From contig NC_134536.1 in the NCBI RefSeq assembly GCF_050624435.1, positions 127,372,758 to 127,436,757 on the forward strand: a DNA stretch of 64,000 nt, in the 5' to 3' direction. A model generated the notes under the pieces. The model was not told the DNA's origin and ran no database searches. It saw nothing but the letters and a program-made list of their open reading frames with translations. Numbering within the stretch: the first letter of the stretch is position 1; the number at the start of each line of letters is the position of its first letter. The stretch comes from Tenrec ecaudatus (taxonomy: Eukaryota > Chordata > Mammalia > Afrosoricida > Tenrecidae). Below, in pieces: positions 55,926 to 64,000 of the stretch. The translations under genes were made by a program, and so were the position numbers.

Positions 55926-56804
55926 TCATACCAGTGCGTGCCCACCTTCCTGATATGATCACTGAAGACAAATGGGTACATAAGCAAATGTGGTGAAGAA
56001 AGCTGATGGTGCCCAGCTATCAAAAGATATAGCATCTGAGGTCTTAAAGGCTTGAAGGTAAACAAGCAGCCATCTAGCTCAGAAGCAACAAAGCCCACAT
56101 GGAAGAAGCACACCAGCCTGTGTGATCACGAGGTGCTGAAGAGATCAGTTATCAGGCATCAAAGAACGAAAAATCTTATCATTGTAAATGAGGGTGAATG
56201 CAGAGTGGAGACCCAAAGCACATCTGTAGGCAACTGGACACCCCCTTACTGAAGGGTTTCAGGGAGAAGACGAGCCAGTCAGGGTACAGGGTAGCAATGA
56301 TGAAACACAGACCTTTCCTCCAGTTCTTAAATGCTTCCTCCCCCCACTATCATGATTCCAATTCTACTTTACAAATCTGGCTACACCAGAGGATATACAC
56401 TGGTACAGATAGGAATTGGAAATACAAGGAATCCAGGATAGATGATCCCTTAGAGTGGTGATCCCAGGAGGATGGAGGGAAGGTGGGATTGAAAGGGGGA
56501 GCCGATTACAAGGATCTACATATAACGTCCTCCCCTGGGGGATGGACACCAGAAAAGTGGGTGAAGGGAGATGTCGGATAGTGTAAGATATGACAAAATA
56601 ATAACTTATAAATTATCAAGGGTTCATGAGGGAGTGGGTAGAGGGGAGGGAAGGGGAAAATGAGGAACTGATATCAAGAGCTCAAGTAGAAAGCAACTGT
56701 TTTAAGAATGATGATGGCAACAAATGTACAAATGTACTTGACACATGGATGGATGTATGGATTGTGAGAAGAGTTGTACGAGTCCCCAATAAAATGATTT
56801 TTTT
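55926..56804 (+). repeat. R1 retroposon, 879 bp, in CDC5L intron
   Basis: It starts 'TCATACCAGTGCGTGCCCAC' and runs through 'GCTGATGGTGCCCAGC', 'AGGCTTGAAGGTAAACAAGC', 'ACAAAGCCCACATGGAAG' and 'TAAGATATGACAAAATAATAAC'-type blocks (short pieces). It ends 'CCCCAATAAAATGATTTTTTT'-like. Perfect 13-bp repeats flank it. It is antisense to CDC5L, so its AATAAA signals do not lie on the gene's strand. Confidence 0.94.
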
Positions 56805-56865
56805 AAATGTGCTGAAAAACATGGCTTATACACAAGTATATACAGTAATTCCAAAACTAAATTAG

Positions 56866-57019
56866 CCACCATTCAGTCAATTCCAACTCAGTGAGTTTGT
56901 AGAACACACTAGAACTGCCCCATAGGGTTTCCAAGGTTATAAACTTTTAGGAAAGTAGGCCTCGCCTCTATCTCCCATGGAGCAGCTGGTGGGTTTGAAC
57001 CAACAGCCTATTGTGCCAT
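56866..57019 (-). repeat. AfroSINE in CDC5L intron
   Basis: 'TCAGTCAATTCCAACTCAGTG', 'GAACTGCCCCATAGGGTTTCC' and 'CAGCTGGTGGGTTTGAACC'. Confidence 0.85.
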
Positions 57020-57202
57020 CCACCCACCCAACCCGTCACGGTGTCGTTTCTGATTTGTAGTGACTCTCTATAGGGTTTCCAAGATGGTAACTTTTTATGG
57101 GGAAAATTAGCCTCATCTTTCTCTCAGAGTAGCTGGTGGGTTTGAACTGCCAACCCTGCAGTCAGCAGCCCAACACCAAACCCACAGCACCATCAGGGTT
57201 TC
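57020..57202 (-). repeat. AfroSINE in CDC5L intron, tandem to the previous
   Basis: 'CTCTATAGGGTTTCCAAGATG', 'CTCATCTTTCTCTCAGAGTAG', 'GGTGGGTTTGAACTGCCAAC' and 'CAGCACCATCAGGGTTTC'. It is head to tail with the SINE at 56866. Confidence 0.87.
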
Positions 57203-57282
57203 TATATGCCAAACAGTGGATGGGATTTTACTTCATACTGTCTATAGATGGCATACAAAGTATCGATGGCATGGAAACTTTA

Positions 57283-59729
<2,447 letters not shown>

Positions 59730-59864
59730 CTAGAACAGCACAGTCTGGTAGTAATTACAGGAAAATGATTCCTGACCTCAGTACTGAGACCAGTTTTATG
59801 CTTAATTTCCATCTCCCTTTCTGTCCTACACTGAGACCAATCAAAACCTTAACACAACCCCACA

Positions 59865-60118
59865 CCCCTCCAGGGGGAAGAACGGAAACCATGGGGGAAG
59901 GGAGACAGTGGTCAGAGTGAGATATGAAAATAATAATTTATAATCTATCAAGGGGTCACAAGGGCGGGGGACGGGGGAAGAGGAGCTGATACCAAGGGCT
60001 CAACAGAAAGTATTTGTCTAGTAGAAAAGAACGATGGCAACATATGTACAAATATGCCTGATACAACTGATGTACGGACTGTAATAAGAATTGTAAGAGC
60101 CCTGAATAAAATGATAAA
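59865..60118 (+). repeat. R1 3' end in CDC5L intron, diverged
   Basis: 'AGATATGAAAATAATAATTT', 'TCTATCAAGGGGTCACAAGG', 'AGGAGCTGATACCAAGGGC' and 'CTGAATAAAATGATAAAAAC'. More diverged than the other copies. Confidence 0.8.
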
Positions 60119-60479
60119 AACACTTTGACATACAGTGAGTACAGCTCTACCAAGATATTCAAATAAAAGGTTAGAAATTGCTCTCTGCTGACAGAAACAT
60201 GTCCTTTGGGCACTGCATTGTCATTTGAAGGAATACACCTTACAAGTGAAATCTAGCAGCCAAAAAGAAGAGAAAACTTCAAAAGGCCAGCCTACCCTTG
60301 CGTAGTACCGGAGCAAGATCAATGAACCCATGCACAACTTTAATTAAAGTTAATAAGCCTTGATTAACCGGCGGTGAAGGGGAGGCTAGAGCCTAATTCT
60401 CCCTCGACCTCAAATGCTGAAAGAGGAAAGTTCTTATACCGTGGAATAAACAAGGCACAAGGGCAGGTGGAGACATGAT

Positions 60480-60678
60480 GTATGGAAAAATAGGTATTTA
60501 TAAAAATAAATGGAGTGGGGGTGGGGAGGGAGGGGGGAAAATAGGGAGCTGACAGCAAGGGCTCAAGTAGAAAGCAAATGTTTTGAGAATGATGAGGGCA
60601 CCAAACGTGCAAATGTGCTTGACACAACGGATTATGTATGGATTTAGATGCCCCCAATAAAATGAATTTAAAAAAAGA
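60480..60678 (+). repeat. R1 3' end in CDC5L intron
   Basis: 'GCTGACAGCAAGGGCTCAAG', 'AGAAAGCAAATGTTTTGAG' and 'TGCCCCCAATAAAATGAATT'. It is 5' truncated to about 200 bp. Confidence 0.87.
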
Positions 60679-60814
60679 AAGTAAAGGCTTTGGTTCCCAT
60701 ATCAAACTTGAACGAAGGCATTTGATACATATAAAGGCCTGTTTTCTATAAGCTAAGTCATTCTAAATAAACCTTATGCTCACACAACTAAAATAACATA
60801 AAATCAAATGGAGC

Positions 60815-60973
60815 AGGAGGAAAAATAAGAAGCTGATTCCAAAGGCTCAAGTAGAAAACAAATGTTTTGAGAATGATGATGGCAACTTATGTACAAATGT
60901 GCTTGACACAATGGATGAATGTGTGGATGGATTGTGATCAGGGCTGTAAGAGCCCCCAGGAACATGATTTTAA
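60815..60973 (+). repeat. R1 3' end, 159 bp, in CDC5L intron
   Basis: Starts 'AGGAGGAAAAATAAGAAGC', contains 'GGCTCAAGTAGAAAACAAATG', and ends 'GAGCCCCCAGGAACATGATTTT', where the usual AATAAAAT is mutated to GGAACAT. Nine-base direct repeats AAATGGAGC flank it (60806-60814 and 60974-60982). Confidence 0.88.
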
Positions 60974-63218
60974 AAATGGAGCTTTGCAAGTAACATCAGA
61001 AATTTCAAAAATAAATGGCAACAGCTCGGCAGTTACAGAAAACAGCAGTTACAAAGGGAATTACAGTAGTTGCAAAATGGCCACACTTGGGTCAGGTCAA
61101 AATGGCTACCCTCGGGCTAATTAACACAGTATGGTTACATTGCCAAAATGGCTATACTGAGTACATACATTATGGTTACACTGGGGTTAATTGTCGTGGG
61201 TTACTACACTTGAACTAACAAAAGCCAATCTGAAATATGCTTTAATTTCCAAATGTGGGGTTCAAATGGAAATACTAAAATATCCACAGAACAAAGAAAA
61301 CTGAGTCTACAGCTCCCAAAGGCTCGGCCCTCCTGCCTCCGTTACACAGACACTGGTCAGCTGCAGATCAGTGTCGTGCCCAACCATGCTCCAAGCTTAT
61401 TCACACTATCCTCCACTAGGGCAGGCCCAGGACATCTTCAGCATACACCTCCTTCAGCGAAGGCTGTCCTGGATTTTACCCAACACCTGTGACTGTGCTT
61501 TTAGTCTCATGGCAACAAGTTATTTTTGGACTCGGCTTAATACTGCCAATTTCCCAGAGAATAATCTCCTCTAAAACCAACACATCTTTACTCAACTTTG
61601 GGCCCTCATATAGCCAGACCCATGCTTTCAATCAGTCTTAGCATGTTTAATTCTCTAAGCAGTCATTCAGAGTTGACATTAAGAAATAAAATGAACAAAT
61701 CTATACATAAAGCTAGAAAAACTCGACTTATAAATGAAAACTTGTCCAATATTACTGCAACTTATTACAAACAACCTCACAATGACTTCCTGGCATCAGA
61801 TGATAAAGCCCAGTAATGAAGTATCAAAAACAGCAACTCAGGCAGAAGCAAAAACTGGAACTTGGAAATACTGATTTTCTATATCACCTTGCAAACTATA
61901 CAAATTAAAATTTCCTTGAGGTCGGTATAAGCACTACACTAGCTGGACTTTGAGGCTGCTCTCTTCAAGGTAACTAACAGAATGTTAAGCCTCAACACCT
62001 ACCTTACAAAACACCGAAAGTTCACCACTCTATTTATAATAGAAAAAAGGATAATAAATAATATCACAAAAAAGTATACTAAATGAAAGAAAAACTTTTA
62101 AGTCTTGGAACACAAGGAGCATTATCATGAGCACCATTAACATAGGCACACATATTAAGAACATAAAAAAAGTGTATTTATGAGTGCAAAAGACGAGCCC
62201 CTTCATTAAGCCTTACAAATCATTTTCTTTTACTGGTGCACATTTTGCCGAGAGGCTATTTCAAGCAAAGCCTTCCCATGCAGCTGGTTCCTGTGAAAAA
62301 CTGCGTGGCTTCCGGGCTTGCACACCTGCAACAACTGTCAGTGCCTCCACAAGTGGCCTCGTGACAGACTGCAGCACTCAGATGAGAGCACGAGGATTCT
62401 CGTGACTGGTCACCAGAGTGTTACAAGTTTTGTTGCGTGTTCTGACAAGTAAAAAAATTTAGCCCCCCAGAGAGATTTACAAGTGTATGTATACATGAAG
62501 CACACATATGCACACACATGTATAGGTGTATACAGATGTTCAGCATCTGGAAAGTGAACTGAGCCAGCAGGAAAGGTGGCAGATTATAAGGCGCTGTGGG
62601 AATCAGTCCCCCTCCACCACGACAACGCAGGAGCTGGCAGAGTCAACTGACAGCAGGAAGGGAGAAGCTGGTGAAAGTAGCTGCGACCACCACTGCGGCC
62701 CCCGTCCTCGTGGACTGTAACCATGGGCTGGCAGCCACTCCTGTCGCAGCTTGCTGGTGCTAGGAAGGCAACCACGGCCGTGCCCTCCAAAAATCAGGGT
62801 TTGTGTTCTGTCTGTGTGGAGGCTTAGCAAGGGATGTGTGCATAGGCTGGCCACTCTTTCACCTAAGGAATCCTCTGTCATCGGGAGATAATGGAACAGA
62901 GAGTTCAGTGACCAGTCACAGCAAATGAGCAACGGCAGCCTGCAATGAACAGCAGCAATAACCCCTGGAGAAAGAGGAGATCTGCTTTCCAAAGCTGCCA
63001 TGTTACAAAATGATCCGTTCACAGCAAAAACTTATAGAGAGAAACTAAAGGTATGGGCCAATCACAGGAAAAAATAAATTGAGAGAAACGATCCCTGAAG
63101 ATGCCCTGGTAATGAACTCAATGGACAATGACTCCATTAATTGCCTTAGTTATGTTCAAAAAGTTTAAGGAACTCTAGGGGAAAAAGAAAGAAAAAAATC
63201 AGGAAAAAGAAGTAAGCA

Positions 63219-63290
63219 GGTTTCAAAAAGTTTGTGGGAAATTTTGATTTTCTTCTAATTCCATTTTTCCATGAACTTTTTAAAGCACTT
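63219..63290. mobile_element. Mariner-type MITE (MARNA-like) in CDC5L intron
   Basis: The ends 'GGTTTCAAAAAGTTTGTGGG' and 'CCATGAACTTTTTAAAGC' are imperfect inverted repeats around 'TTTTCTTCTAATTCCATTT'. Same layout as 29830-29900. It is non-autonomous. Confidence 0.7.
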
Positions 63291-63321
63291 TCCAAACCCC
63301 CTATGCACAAGTAGGAATTTA

Positions 63322-64000
<679 letters not shown>

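Overview
The window is mammalian nuclear DNA, very probably from an afrotherian and most likely a tenrec such as Echinops telfairi. Three things point there. A tRNA-related SINE of the AfroSINE type is present in about 30 copies. RTE/BovB-type LINE remnants end in TTG/CAA simple-repeat tails. A SPIN-like hAT transposon is present, and that family is reported in tenrec but in few other mammals. The species call is an inference and is not read directly from the sequence.

The only protein-coding gene I can support is CDC5L on the minus strand. Seven consecutive exons lie between 42391 and 63601. Each has GT/AG splice sites and an open frame, and they join in phase to give the C-terminal 388 residues and the stop codon. 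The product is a core subunit of the PRP19 (Nineteen) spliceosome complex. The exons encoding the N-terminal Myb-like repeats lie beyond position 64000.

From 1 to about 42100, 3' of CDC5L, I see no gene. This stretch is layered transposable elements separated by unrecognised DNA. The families are: (1) AfroSINE-type SINEs; (2) an L1-mobilised, non-coding 3'-end family, called 'R1' here, with 13 copies that mostly end in AATAAAAT and several with clear target-site duplications of 9-13 bp; (3) RTE/BovB relics on both strands; (4) about 500-730 bp LTR-like elements, called 'A' and 'B' here, two of which are flanked by 9-bp direct repeats; (5) two retroviral-type LTR candidates (3.1-3.6 kb and 32.3-32.6 kb); (6) mariner and hAT DNA-transposon relics; and (7) old MIR elements. 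There is one CpG-rich patch (11.86-12.25 kb) with no recognisable gene.

The most informative structures are nested insertions with readable target-site duplications: R1 into RTE (18.8-19.7 kb), R1 into LTR-like A (22.7-23.5 kb), R1 into AfroSINE (24.8-25.1 kb), LTR-like A into SPIN (35.7-36.4 kb), and R1 into R1 head-on (31.3 kb). They give a relative chronology of transposition. I found no CRISPR array, no bacterial or phage gene and no RNA gene.
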